Shown in pieces: positions 1 through 7,966 of a stretch of DNA of 64,000 nucleotides. Position numbers and translations under genes: made by a program. Numbering within the stretch: position 1 is the first letter of the stretch; every line of letters begins with the position of its first letter. A model generated the notes under the pieces. It saw only the letters and a list, made by a program, of their open reading frames with translations. It was not told the DNA's origin and ran no database searches. This DNA is from Candidatus Dactylopiibacterium sp. (GTDB taxonomy: Bacteria; Pseudomonadota; Gammaproteobacteria; Burkholderiales; Rhodocyclaceae), in the NCBI GenBank assembly GCA_031119555.1, contig JAVHXQ010000003.1:1-64000 (forward strand), in the 5' to 3' direction.

Positions 1-1608
1 GTCCAGGCGCGTGCGCAGCGTGGCCTCGTCGGGCAGCGCGGCCTGGCGTGCGAGCTGGGCCTGGCGGCTGGGCAGAAGCTGGGCGGGCGACGTGAAGCCG
101 CCCAGGCGGCCGGCCGCGATCTCGCCGCGCAGCACGGGCGCCAGCGCCTCGGCGGCCTGCAGGGCGGTCTCGCCGTCGGGCGCGACCAGCGCCGCGATGT
201 AGCGCATGTCGGGCGCGCCGAGGTCTGCCCGCAGCGCTTCGTCGAGCTTCTGCTCGGCGGGGGTGACCGGGGAGAGCGCGTTGAGCTTGCGGTTCCACAC
301 GGCTTCGCCCTGCCAGGCGATCCAGATCGCGGCGGCGGCCACGCCCGCGATCAGCAGCGGGCGCAGGCGGCGCATGGCGGTGAACAGCCGGTCGAGCGCG
401 GCGGCCGGGCGCGTGAGATCGCGCAGGCGCGGCGTTTCCGGTGTGAGCGCGGGCAGCACGTGGCGGCCCGTGAGCGCGGCGGCCACCAGCCCCGCCATCG
501 AGAACACGCCCAGCTGCGAAAGCCCCGGGAAGCCCGAGCACAGCAGCACCGTGAAGCCCGCGAGCGAGCAGGCCACGCCCAGCCACATGGTGCGCCAGAA
601 GCGGCGGGCCTCGATGCCGGCGGCGCGCTGAATGAAGAAGTAGATCGAGTAATCCACCGATTCGCCGATCAGCGTGCTGCCGAAGGCGAGCGTGAGGCCG
701 TGCAGGTTGCCGAACGCCAGGCTCACCGCCGCGGCGCCCGCGAGCAGCCCCGAGACGACGGGCAGGAGCCCCGCGAACAGCAGGCGCGGCGAGCGGTAGA
801 TGGTGAGCAGGAGCGCGATCACGAGCACCATGCTGGCGGCCGCGAGGCGGTGGATGTCGCCCTGGATGCGTTCGCGCGAGGCCACCGAGAACACGCTCGT
901 GCCGCTCATCACGAGCCGGGCGTCGGCGCGCTGGGGCAGGGCCGCGAAGGTTTCCTGCAGGCGCGCCAGCGCGGCGGCCTGGCCGTCGGTGTCGGAGCCT
1001 TCGGCGCGCGTCTGCACGATCAGGATGGCGCGCGCGCCGTCGCGCGAGGCCCACGCCCCGTCCACCTTGTCGGGCTGCGAGCCGCCCGCGAACTGCTCGA
1101 TGAGCGCGAGGCTTTCGGCCGTGGGGTCGCGCGGCAGGAGCTTGCGCAGCAGCAGACCGGCGTCGCCCGCGAGGCTGTCGATGGAATGCCCGATCGCCTC
1201 GCGCAGGCCGGCGGTGCTGAAGCGCTCGGGCGTGACCGCCGGGCTCAGCAGGTAGCGGTTGTCGAAGAACCAGGCGCGATCGAGCGCTTCGCTGGAGGCG
1301 TCGCCGTTCTGCACGCCGATGAAGGCGGCGTCCTGGCGCAGGCGGGTGGCGAGTTCGCGTGAAAGCCGTGCGCGCGTGGGCGCGTCGGCGCCTTCGATGC
1401 CCACCATCACGAGCCGCGCGATGATGCCGTCGCGCAGCTGTTCGATGAGCATCTGCTGGCGCGCGTTGGGCGTGCGCGGCATGAAGGCCGACAGATCGGC
1501 CACGAAGTGGGTCTGCATGAGCACCGCCACGCAGGCGGCCAGCCCGGCCAGCCAGATCAGCAGCGCATGCCGCGCGCGGCGCGCGGGAGCGTGTGGCGCG
1601 GCACTCAT
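1..1608 (-). CDS. MMPL/RND-type exporter of aryl-polyene cluster (3' part off window)
   Basis: The frame reads open from the ATG at 1608 to the left edge, so about 536 residues are present and the C-terminus is missing (family members have about 770). A first membrane segment near residues 13-32 is followed by a long periplasmic loop, then a block of membrane segments from about residue 255 that contains the RND/MMPL signature GESVDYSIYFF near 315. The start overlaps the LolA-like gene's stop by 4 nt (TCAT). In aryl-polyene (APE) clusters the predicted exporter sits directly after the LolA-like gene and is thought to move lipid-linked polyene out of the inner membrane. Family and placement are clear; the substrate is inferred from context. 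Confidence 0.85.
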   Translation of the reverse strand, partial: MSAAPHAPARRARHALLIWLAGLAACVAVLMQTHFVADLSAFMPRTPNARQQMLIEQLRDGIIARLVMVGIEGADAPTRARLSRELATRLRQDAAFIGVQNGDASSEALDRAWFFDNRYLLSPAVTPERFSTAGLREAIGHSIDSLAGDAGLLLRKLLPRDPTAESLALIEQFAGGSQPDKVDGAWASRDGARAILIVQTRAEGSDTDGQAAALARLQETFAALPQRADARLVMSGTSVFSVASRERIQGDIHRLAAASMVLVIALLLTIYRSPRLLFAGLLPVVSGLLAGAAAVSLAFGNLHGLTLAFGSTLIGESVDYSIYFFIQRAAGIEARRFWRTMWLGVACSLAGFTVLLCSGFPGLSQLGVFSMAGLVAAALTGRHVLPALTPETPRLRDLTRPAAALDRLFTAMRRLRPLLIAGVAAAAIWIAWQGEAVWNRKLNALSPVTPAEQKLDEALRADLGAPDMRYIAALVAPDGETALQAAEALAPVLRGEIAAGRLGGFTSPAQLLPSRQAQLARQAALPDEATLRTRLD

Positions 1609-2201
1609 GGGGTGGTGCGCTGGATGCGCATCTCCGAGCGGTCGCCGTCCGCCATGTCGAAATCGATGCGTTGCACGTCGCCCTCGCGGCCGCGGATCAC
1701 GATGCGGCTGATGAGATCGCTCATGCGCGAATAGCGCGGCAGCAGGATCAGTTGCCAGGCCGTGGGCTCGCCCGAGAAGCTCAGGCGGTAGGTGGCCTCC
1801 AGCGCCTGACGGTCGCCCGCGAGCGTGGCGCGGATGCTATCGACGAAAGCCGCGGCCTCGGGGTAGCTCGCGAGCTTGAGCGTCATCGGCGCCTTGCCGG
1901 CCTGCTCCACGACGAGCGTGTCGCCCTGCAGGCGCACGAGTTCGGGGCGGGGCCTGAGGGTGCGTTTCTCGAGGCGGTCGGGTGCCGTGAAGGACAGCGT
2001 GCCCGAGGACTCGACGGGCGCATCGAGCAGCGTGAGCGTCTTCTTCTCGACGAAGGTGGCCTGGCCGGACTTCTGCTGCGCGAGCCGCGCGAGCAGCGCA
2101 TCCAGGGTCCAGGGGGCGGCGTGCGTCACGCCGGTGAAGAGGCCGAACAGGGCTGCCGCGACGAAGTGTCGGAGGCGGCGCGGGTCACGGTGCGTCGGCA
2201 T
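1605..2201 (-). CDS. LolA-like outer-membrane lipoprotein carrier of APE cluster
   Basis: 198 aa with an N-terminal signal peptide (basic start, hydrophobic stretch, cleavage near THAAPW). The mature part reads WTLDALLARLAQQKSG and continues with alternating strands typical of the LolA/LolB barrel fold. It overlaps the acyltransferase upstream by 17 nt and the exporter downstream by 4 nt, so translation is probably coupled. Housekeeping LolA carries lipoproteins across the periplasm; the cluster-specific version is proposed to carry the polyene lipid. Divergence from housekeeping LolA and its place next to the MMPL exporter favour the cluster-specific role, which is an inference. Confidence 0.82.
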   Translation of the reverse strand: MPTHRDPRRLRHFVAAALFGLFTGVTHAAPWTLDALLARLAQQKSGQATFVEKKTLTLLDAPVESSGTLSFTAPDRLEKRTLRPRPELVRLQGDTLVVEQAGKAPMTLKLASYPEAAAFVDSIRATLAGDRQALEATYRLSFSGEPTAWQLILLPRYSRMSDLISRIVIRGREGDVQRIDFDMADGDRSEMRIQRTTP

Positions 2202-3117
2202 GGGCGGACTCCCAGAAATCGAAGAAGTTGAACCAGTTCCAGGGCGCGGTGCGGCAATGCCGTTCGAGCAGGAGCACGTAGCGCTGCATCGCGGCGCGGA
2301 TCTCCGCGTCGCGCTGTGCGGGCGTCACCGCGCTGAAATCCGCCAGCGGCTCGAACACGATGTCGTAGCGCAGGCCGCCACGGTAGAGGCCGGTCATGAA
2401 GAACACCGGGCGGCGCAGCATGGCCGCCATGCGGAACGGGCCGGTCGGGAAATCCGCCGGCGCGCCGAGGAAATCGAAACGCAGGAACTGGTCCGCGCCG
2501 CTTGCGCGGTCGGCCAGGATGCCCACCAGCGCGCCTTCTTCGAGGCGCTGGTGGACGGTCAGCATGGCATCGAGCCGCCCGAGCGGGATCACGTCGGCGA
2601 GCGCCTCGGGGTTGATCGCCTCGAGCGCCTGGTTGATCTGGCGCGAATTGCCCGCGTACATGGCCGTGACCACGCGCAGCTCGGGGCGCTGGCGCGCCAG
2701 GCACTTGAGGATCTCGAAGCTGCCCAGGTGCGCGCCGAAAAGCAGCAGGCCACCGTGGGCGGCGTGGGCGTCGCGCAGCGCCGCATCCCCCTCGTAGCGC
2801 ACGTCGAAGATCTGCTCGCGGCCGCCGAGCAGGAAGCTGCGGTCGTGGATGGTGGTCGCGAAGACCCGCACGTGGTGATAGAGATCGCGCCAGCGCGGCG
2901 GCCGGCCGAGCGCGCGCGCGAGGTAGATGCGCTGGGCGCGCCGCACGGGGCCCGAGGTCAGCAGGAAGTAGAGCGCGATGCCCCACACGATGGGCAGCAT
3001 GGTGTTGCGCCCCAGCGTGAGCGAGAGCGTCTGCATCACGCGCAGCCAGAAGAGGCTGCCGCGCTCCTTGCGGTCCAGCCAGGCCGGCTGCGGTGTCTTG
3101 CGGGGGGCGGCCGTCAT
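2185..3117 (-). CDS. LpxL/HtrB-like lysophospholipid acyltransferase
   Basis: 310 aa. Residues about 41-58 form a membrane anchor. The LpxL-family catalytic motif HX4E is present as H130-LGSF-E135 within GAHLGSFE, and later blocks (LRVVTAMYAG, GILADRAS, RRPVFFMTGLY) match the family. It would attach an acyl or polyene chain to a lipid headgroup at the inner membrane. In several APE clusters this domain is fused to or neighboured by a GT2 glycosyltransferase; no GT2 is present here. It overlaps the dehydratase start by 4 nt. Confidence 0.85.
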   Translation of the reverse strand: MTAAPRKTPQPAWLDRKERGSLFWLRVMQTLSLTLGRNTMLPIVWGIALYFLLTSGPVRRAQRIYLARALGRPPRWRDLYHHVRVFATTIHDRSFLLGGREQIFDVRYEGDAALRDAHAAHGGLLLFGAHLGSFEILKCLARQRPELRVVTAMYAGNSRQINQALEAINPEALADVIPLGRLDAMLTVHQRLEEGALVGILADRASGADQFLRFDFLGAPADFPTGPFRMAAMLRRPVFFMTGLYRGGLRYDIVFEPLADFSAVTPAQRDAEIRAAMQRYVLLLERHCRTAPWNWFNFFDFWESAHADAP

Positions 3118-3404
3118 GCGCCGGCGAGCGTGAAGCGGCCGCTCGCGATCTTGCGCGTGCCGCAGGAGATCTCGAAGCGCACGCCGCCGTTGTGCGCCGC
3201 GAAGTCGAGCGCGAGGGCGTCGCCGGGCGCGGCGGGGCTCGTGAATTTGGCCAGCGCGATGCCGCTCACGGCGGTGCCGAGGGCGGCTTCCACGAGCGCC
3301 TGGGCCGCGTCGAGCAGGACCACGCCGGGCACGATGGGGTGGCCGGGGAAGTGGCCCGCGAGGGCGGGGTGATCGGGCGCGACGGACAGGGGCTGCTGCG
3401 GCAT
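3114..3404 (-). CDS. FabZ-like 3-hydroxyacyl-ACP dehydratase (hotdog)
   Basis: 96 aa, short for FabZ (about 150), as is usual for APE-cluster dehydratases. The active-site segment HFPGHPIVPGVVLLD starts at residue 18 with the catalytic-type His. It would dehydrate the beta-hydroxy intermediate so that conjugated double bonds accumulate in the polyene chain. The stop overlaps the acyltransferase start by 4 nt and the start lies 1 nt after the AMP-ligase stop. Confidence 0.85.
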   Translation of the reverse strand: MPQQPLSVAPDHPALAGHFPGHPIVPGVVLLDAAQALVEAALGTAVSGIALAKFTSPAAPGDALALDFAAHNGGVRFEISCGTRKIASGRFTLAGA

Positions 3405-3405
3405 C

Positions 3406-4779
3406 TCAGGGCTTCCGGGTGATGTGGCGGGCGATCAGCGCCTCGAGTTCGGCGGCCGGGATCTTGCCCGTGGCGTTGCGCGGGAGCTGATCCACGAAGA
3501 CCAGCGGGCGCGGCAGGAAGACGGCGTCCACCTGCTGGCGCAGACCCGCGAGTATCGTGGCCGCGCTCAGGCCGGGCGCGACGACGAAGGCCGCGAGGCG
3601 CGCGGTTTCGCCTTCGCGCGGCAGGCAGAAGCAGGCGTCGCGCACGCCGGGCAGGCGCAGCAGCATGTGGTTGAGGAAGCCCAGCGAAGAGCGCTTGCCG
3701 GCCACGTTGATGAGGTCGGCGTGACGGCCCAGCAGGCGGAAGCGGCCGTCGGCGACCGGCTCCACGACGTCGCCCAGGCGCAGCCGCGCTTCGAGGTGGC
3801 CGCCATCGACGAAGCAGTCGTCGCCCTCGCAGGCGAGGCGGATGTCGTCGTGCAGCAGCCACAGGTCTTCGAGCGCGGGGCGGCGGGTGGCGATCTGGCC
3901 GGTTTCGGTGGAACCGTAGATTTCGAGCAGCGGCGCCTGCAGGCGCGCTTCCGCGTGGCGGGCAAGCTCGTTCGCGAGCGGCGCGGTGGCCGACAGCAGA
4001 CCGGCCACGGGCGCGATCGCGATGCCCGACGCGAGCAGGTTGCGCAGGTGGTAGGGCGTGGTCACGAGAAAGCGCGGCTCGGGCAGGCGCGCGAGCTGCT
4101 CGGCCACGTCGGCCGGGTAATAGGGGCGCGGCGCGCACAGGATGCCCCCGCCCAGCACCGGCAGCAGCACCGTCGATTCGAGCCCGTACATGTGCTGGAA
4201 CGGCACCGTGCCGAGCACGGCGCAGGGGCCGCCGGTGGTGCTCCACGTCCGCCGGGCCTGCGCGCGCACGTTGCGCACGAGCTTGCCGAAGGTCTTGAAA
4301 TGCGGCTGCGGCCGCCCCGTGGAGCCCGACGTGAAGACGCAGGCCACGCGTTGCTGGGCGGGGATCTGCGGCATGGCGGGGGTGGCGGCGTCGGCGGGCA
4401 GCGCGGCGAGCAGGGTGTCCAGGCGCAGCGCGGGCAGCGCGCCGGCGCTGTGCGCGTCGTCGGTGAGGCAGACGAGGTCGGGGTAGTCGGCCTGCAGCGC
4501 GGCGAGATTGCCTTCGGCCGTGGAGTTGGGCAGCAGGCTCAGGTTGCCCTGGACGATGCCGGCGAAGAGGCCCAGCGCGAAATGGTAGCGGTCGCCGCAG
4601 AGGTTCAGCAGCGGCCGCCCGGCGGGCAGGCGCGCCGCGAGCGCGCAGAGTTCGCGCACGAAGCGGTCGCGGCGGATGGTTTCGTGGCCGTGCAGGGCGA
4701 CGATGGCGTCGGGCGCGGCCTCGGGCAGCAGCGGCAGGGTCACGGCGGCAAGTTCAGGAGCGGCGTTGCGAATACTCAC
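3406..4779 (-). CDS. AMP-dependent acyl/aryl-CoA (ACP) ligase of APE cluster
   Basis: 457 aa ANL-superfamily adenylating enzyme. The ATP-binding P-loop reads FTSGSTGRPQPHFK, the A5 motif is EIYGSTETGQ, and the C-terminal lysine motif is RNATGKIPAAE. In APE clusters this ligase activates the aryl starter (for example a 4-hydroxybenzoate- or cinnamate-type acid) for loading onto ACP. At 457 aa it is shorter than FadD-type ligases, in line with APE ligases. The start codon lies inside the 3' end of the upstream membrane-protein gene (26-nt overlap). Confidence 0.85.
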   Translation of the reverse strand: MSIRNAAPELAAVTLPLLPEAAPDAIVALHGHETIRRDRFVRELCALAARLPAGRPLLNLCGDRYHFALGLFAGIVQGNLSLLPNSTAEGNLAALQADYPDLVCLTDDAHSAGALPALRLDTLLAALPADAATPAMPQIPAQQRVACVFTSGSTGRPQPHFKTFGKLVRNVRAQARRTWSTTGGPCAVLGTVPFQHMYGLESTVLLPVLGGGILCAPRPYYPADVAEQLARLPEPRFLVTTPYHLRNLLASGIAIAPVAGLLSATAPLANELARHAEARLQAPLLEIYGSTETGQIATRRPALEDLWLLHDDIRLACEGDDCFVDGGHLEARLRLGDVVEPVADGRFRLLGRHADLINVAGKRSSLGFLNHMLLRLPGVRDACFCLPREGETARLAAFVVAPGLSAATILAGLRQQVDAVFLPRPLVFVDQLPRNATGKIPAAELEALIARHITRKP

Positions 4780-5398
4780 GATAGGCTCGGATGGTCTGGA
4801 CGAGCCCCAGGCGCAGGTGCCGGGGCAGGAAACGCATGCGCAGCGCGAATTCGACGGCGAACAGGGCGCCGATGATCAGCGGCGTGGCCAGGTTGGCATA
4901 GACCGACCACAGCGCGACCGGTGCGAAGGCGAACAGCAGCGCCGAGGCCAGCGTGGTCAGCAGGAAGTAGGCGGTCCAGCCCAGCGTGACCCACCACGTA
5001 TAGCGATAGTAGGTGGCATCCAGGCGGTCGCCATGCACGAAGTGGGCGACCTGCGAGCACAGCGCCGCCGACTGCGGGCCGCTCAGGGTGCGCCCGAACA
5101 TGATGCCCAGCAGGGCGTGCATGCCGGCGTGCTGCACGAAATACACCCAGGCGGCGTTCTCGCACAGGAAATCCAGCTTCGTCACGATCAGCCCGAAGGC
5201 CGCCAGACACAGGCCGATGAGCCAGGGCGAGCGCGCATGCCAGGCCAGCAGGGCGGCACTCGCACCGAGCGGAACGAAGCCCGTGAGCACGCTCAGCGCC
5301 GACGGATGCGTGGTGGTGGAGGCCAGGTGGGCCAGCCACAGGTAGGCCAGCGCGAAGGGAGCGAGCAGCGCCAGGCGCAGCCACTGCTTGCCGGTCAT
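4754..5398 (-). CDS. COG4648-like integral membrane protein of APE cluster
   Basis: 214 aa, strongly hydrophobic, with about six to seven membrane segments starting at residue 7. A conserved-looking loop contains YFVQHAGMHALLGIMFGRTL followed by HFVHGDRLDATYYRYT. Proteins of this kind sit between the ACP and ligase genes of aryl-polyene and xanthomonadin clusters and have no established biochemical role. The assignment rests on synteny and overall character rather than a catalytic motif. Operon position: 11 nt after the ACP, 26-nt overlap with the ligase. Confidence 0.7.
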   Translation of the reverse strand: MTGKQWLRLALLAPFALAYLWLAHLASTTTHPSALSVLTGFVPLGASAALLAWHARSPWLIGLCLAAFGLIVTKLDFLCENAAWVYFVQHAGMHALLGIMFGRTLSGPQSAALCSQVAHFVHGDRLDATYYRYTWWVTLGWTAYFLLTTLASALLFAFAPVALWSVYANLATPLIIGALFAVEFALRMRFLPRHLRLGLVQTIRAYREYSQRRS

Positions 5399-5409
5399 GG
5401 GGCGGTTCT

Positions 5410-5685
5410 TCAGGTCGTGCGGTGGGCGGCGATGTGCGTGGCGAGGCTGCGCAGCGAGGCGAAGATGGCGAAGTTGTCTTCGCTGTCGGCCTTGAGCTGG
5501 AAGCCATAGCGCTTGGAGACGACGAGCGCGACTTCGAGGATGTCGATCGAATCGAGTCCCAGGCCGTCGTCGCCGAACAGGGCGTCGTCGGGCTGGATGG
5601 AGGCGGCTTCGACTTCGAGGTTGAGCGCCTCGACGATCATGGCGGCCACTTCGCGTTCAAGGGCTTCGTTGGGAGTCGCGTTCAT
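5410..5685 (-). CDS. Acyl carrier protein, first gene of APE operon
   Basis: 91 aa from the ATG at 5685; an in-frame upstream start would add 33 residues that do not look like ACP. The phosphopantetheine site is GLDSIDIL with Ser46, and the protein is acidic and helical as expected. It would tether the growing polyene. APE clusters usually carry two ACP genes; only one is here, so a second would have to lie past the left edge. It is promoter-proximal: a perfect TATAAT lies 33 nt upstream on this strand. Confidence 0.88.
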   Translation of the reverse strand: MNATPNEALEREVAAMIVEALNLEVEAASIQPDDALFGDDGLGLDSIDILEVALVVSKRYGFQLKADSEDNFAIFASLRSLATHIAAHRTT

Positions 5686-5718
5686 GGTGGAAGCGTCGGG
5701 ACGATTATTAAACGCGGG

Positions 5719-5724
5719 ATTATA
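5719..5724 (-). promoter_or_regulatory. -10 element (TATAAT) of the APE operon
   Basis: On the minus strand the sequence is a consensus TATAAT about 33 nt upstream of the ACP start, implying a leader of roughly 27 nt. No good TTGACA is seen 16-18 nt further upstream, so an activator or another sigma context may be needed. Confidence 0.5.
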
Positions 5725-5788
5725 GCGAATCGCATGGAATCCTCGGCGCACGGCCTGCGGCAGATCAGCATCGGGGACTTGCAAATCG

Positions 5789-5795
5789 CTAGAAT
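5789..5795 (+). promoter_or_regulatory. CTAGAAT -10-like element of hpt
   Basis: CTAGAAT lies 21 nt upstream of the hpt start. The same heptamer occurs before the FabMG-like gene, the LysR gene near 19158 and psd. A matching -35 is not obvious. Confidence 0.4.
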
Positions 5796-5816
5796 CGCGC
5801 TTTTGGGAGCTACCTG

Positions 5817-6383
5817 ATGGACAAGCGCAAGGAGAACCTGCTCGACGCGAAGCAGGCGATGGCCGAGGCGGACTGCCTCGTTAACAATGAACAGGTCGAG
5901 ACCGCGCTGGACGCCATGGCCGCTGCCATCACCGCGCAGCTCGCCGAGCGCGACCCGCTCGTGTTCACGGTCATGAACGGCGGGCTCGTGCTGGCCGGCC
6001 GTCTGCTGCCCAAGCTGAACTTCCCGCTCGAAGTGGCCTACCTGCACGCCTCGCGCTACGGCCACGCGCTCAACGGCACGCTGCTCGACTGGCGCGTGCG
6101 TCCCACGCAGGACCTGCGCGGCCGCACCGTGCTGATCCTCGACGACATCCTCGACGAAGGCTGGACGCTGCAGGCCATCCTCGAGCATTTCAAGGCCGAT
6201 GGCGCGGCGGAGGTCTTTTCGGCGGTGCTCGTGCACAAGCTCCACGAGCGCAAGGCCTATCCCGGCATGCGCGCGGACTTCACGGGCGTGGACGTGGCCG
6301 ACCGCTTCCTCTTCGGCTGCGGCATGGATTACAAGGGCTACTGGCGCAATGCGCCGGGCATCTACGCACTCAAGGGCCACTGA
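5817..6383 (+). CDS. hpt: Hypoxanthine-guanine phosphoribosyltransferase
   Basis: 188 aa cytosolic purine-salvage enzyme converting hypoxanthine or guanine plus PRPP to IMP or GMP. The PRPP-binding motif is VLILDDILDEGWTL, and the N-terminal PPi-loop region FTVMNGGLVLAGRLL and the C-terminal RFLFGCGMDYKGYWRN fit the family. Start chosen at ATG 5817 with GGGAG 8 nt upstream. The gene is divergent from the APE operon and followed by its own short intergenic region. Confidence 0.92.
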   Translation: MDKRKENLLDAKQAMAEADCLVNNEQVETALDAMAAAITAQLAERDPLVFTVMNGGLVLAGRLLPKLNFPLEVAYLHASRYGHALNGTLLDWRVRPTQDLRGRTVLILDDILDEGWTLQAILEHFKADGAAEVFSAVLVHKLHERKAYPGMRADFTGVDVADRFLFGCGMDYKGYWRNAPGIYALKGH

Positions 6384-6437
6384 GGGAATGCCCGGGCCGT
6401 GGCTCGCGTGCCCGACCGCCGCGCGGCGGCCGCCTTC

Positions 6438-6457
6438 GACATACGCTTAGGTATGTC
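6438..6457. promoter_or_regulatory. Inverted repeat GACATAC-N6-GTATGTC, putative operator
   Basis: A perfect 7-bp inverted repeat with a 6-bp spacer sits 12 nt upstream of a CTAGAAT -10-like element (6470-6476) and 56 nt before the GTG start of the FabMG-like gene. Placement over the probable -35 region suggests a repressor or activator site. The regulator is unknown. Confidence 0.5.
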
Positions 6458-6469
6458 CAGCGGGCTCGT

Positions 6470-6476
6470 CTAGAAT
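6470..6476 (+). promoter_or_regulatory. CTAGAAT -10-like element of the FabMG-family gene
   Basis: The heptamer CTAGAAT ends 37 nt before the GTG start and is identical to the elements at 5789, 19105 and (reverse strand) 37924. Confidence 0.4.
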
Positions 6477-6513
6477 CCGCGCCCTGACACCGATCCACAG
6501 CAAGGAATCCAAC

Positions 6514-7830
6514 GTGAGCGCTCCGACCGCACTGAGAACCCTGAGCCAGCAAACCCTGTTCAGGAAGGGCGACGTCTTCGTCCTCTTCGGCGAACTGTTC
6601 GGCCGTGGCTACGCCAACGGGCTCGTCAACGAGGCGCGCGCGGCCGGCATGACGCTGATCGGCATGACCGTCGGACGCCGCGACGCCGACGGCGGCCTGC
6701 GCCCGCTCAACGCGGAGGAACTCGCCGCCGCCGAAGCCAATCTCGGCGGGCGCATCATCAACGTGCCGATGATGGCCGGCTTCGACATGGATGCCCCCGC
6801 CGGCACGCCCACGCCGACCGAACTCGCGAACGCGATGAGCCTCAAGACCTGGCAGGGCGACACGCTGGACTGGGCCCACATCGAAGCCTGCCGCGCGCTC
6901 GGCGTCGCGCGCTTCCAGAGCGCCGTCACGGAGGCCATGCGCCAGCTCGACGCGCTGATTCCCGCCGGCGCCAACGTGTTCTTCGCGCACACCATGGCGG
7001 GCGGGCTCGTGAAGGCCAAGGTGTTCCTGGCCATCGCCAACCGCATCTACAAGGGGCGTGGCGACCGCTTCATGTCGTCCCGCGCGCTGATCGAAAGCGA
7101 TCTGGGCAAGCTCAACCTCATGAACTTCGACGAAGTGACCGCCAACACCTTCGGTCATCTCATCGAGGGCTCGGCCACGATCCGCGCGCGCATCGAGGCC
7201 GCGGGCGGCGCCGTGCGCTACACGGCCTACGGCTACCACGGCACCGAGATCCTGATCGGCGGCGAATACACCTGGCAGACCTATACCAATTACACGCAGG
7301 GCTACGCCAAGAAGCGCCTGGAGGACATCGCGCGCGCCGCCTGGGCGCAAGGCGTCCAGGCGACGGTGTTCAACTGTCCCGAGATCCGCACGAACTCGTC
7401 GGACATCTTCGTGGGCGTGGAACTGTCGCTCGTGCCGCTGCTGCACGCGCTGCGCCGTGAAGGCGGTGGCGCCTGGGCCGAGGCGCAGTGGGCGGCGTGC
7501 GAAGCGCTGCTGCAGGACGGGCAGTCGCTCGCCGACGTGCTGGCGCGCCTCGATGCCTACAACCAGGACCCGGTCATGGTGTCGTTCCGCGATTTCGCGG
7601 CCTGGCCCATGGACAACACACCCGAACTCGCCGAACGCATGATAGGCACGGCCGAGGCCATCACCGCGCTTCACAAGGAACGCGGCGCGCTGATCACCGA
7701 CCATCTCTCCGCGCTCGTGATCGAGGCCACCGGCCCGCTGATGTTCAACGAAGCCGCCGCCCCCGCCGCGCCGGTGCTGTGGCTGTCGCACGATGTGATC
7801 GCCCGGCAGCTCGCGCGCCTGCACGGCTGA
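6514..7830 (+). CDS. FabMG-family enoyl-ACP reductase-like oxidoreductase
   Basis: 438 aa, GTG start at 6514 with AAGGA 8-12 nt upstream. The N-terminus reads VFVLFGELFGRGYANGLV, a Rossmann-like opening, followed by GMTVGRRDAD. A Tyr-X6-Lys pair (Y260/K267) sits in the tract YTNYTQGYAKKRLED, reminiscent of SDR and trans-enoyl reductase catalytic pairs. From memory, proteins of this length and sequence in Burkholderiales are labelled FabMG-family enoyl-ACP reductase; that family name is my recollection and the substrate is unproven. It is a single gene with its own promoter and an IR operator candidate, ending at a strong hairpin. Confidence 0.6.
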   Translation: MSAPTALRTLSQQTLFRKGDVFVLFGELFGRGYANGLVNEARAAGMTLIGMTVGRRDADGGLRPLNAEELAAAEANLGGRIINVPMMAGFDMDAPAGTPTPTELANAMSLKTWQGDTLDWAHIEACRALGVARFQSAVTEAMRQLDALIPAGANVFFAHTMAGGLVKAKVFLAIANRIYKGRGDRFMSSRALIESDLGKLNLMNFDEVTANTFGHLIEGSATIRARIEAAGGAVRYTAYGYHGTEILIGGEYTWQTYTNYTQGYAKKRLEDIARAAWAQGVQATVFNCPEIRTNSSDIFVGVELSLVPLLHALRREGGGAWAEAQWAACEALLQDGQSLADVLARLDAYNQDPVMVSFRDFAAWPMDNTPELAERMIGTAEAITALHKERGALITDHLSALVIEATGPLMFNEAAAPAAPVLWLSHDVIARQLARLHG

Positions 7831-7847
7831 GCGCTCGCATGTCCGCA

Positions 7848-7873
7848 AGAAGGCCGCCCACGGGCGGCCTTCT
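7848..7873. terminator. 12-bp hairpin between convergent genes
   Basis: The arm AGAAGGCCGCCC is followed after 2 nt by its exact complement, giving a 12-bp GC-rich stem. It lies 18 nt past the FabMG-like stop and before the convergent reductase stop at 7967. There is no long T-run, so termination efficiency is uncertain. Confidence 0.65.
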
Positions 7874-7966
7874 GGCATGGCGCGCGGCCTTCGCGGCAGC
7901 GGCGCGCAAACCCGCCGCGCCGGCATGCGCGCGGCCGCAAGGCCGCCCGCCCGGCGCCGCGTGCTG

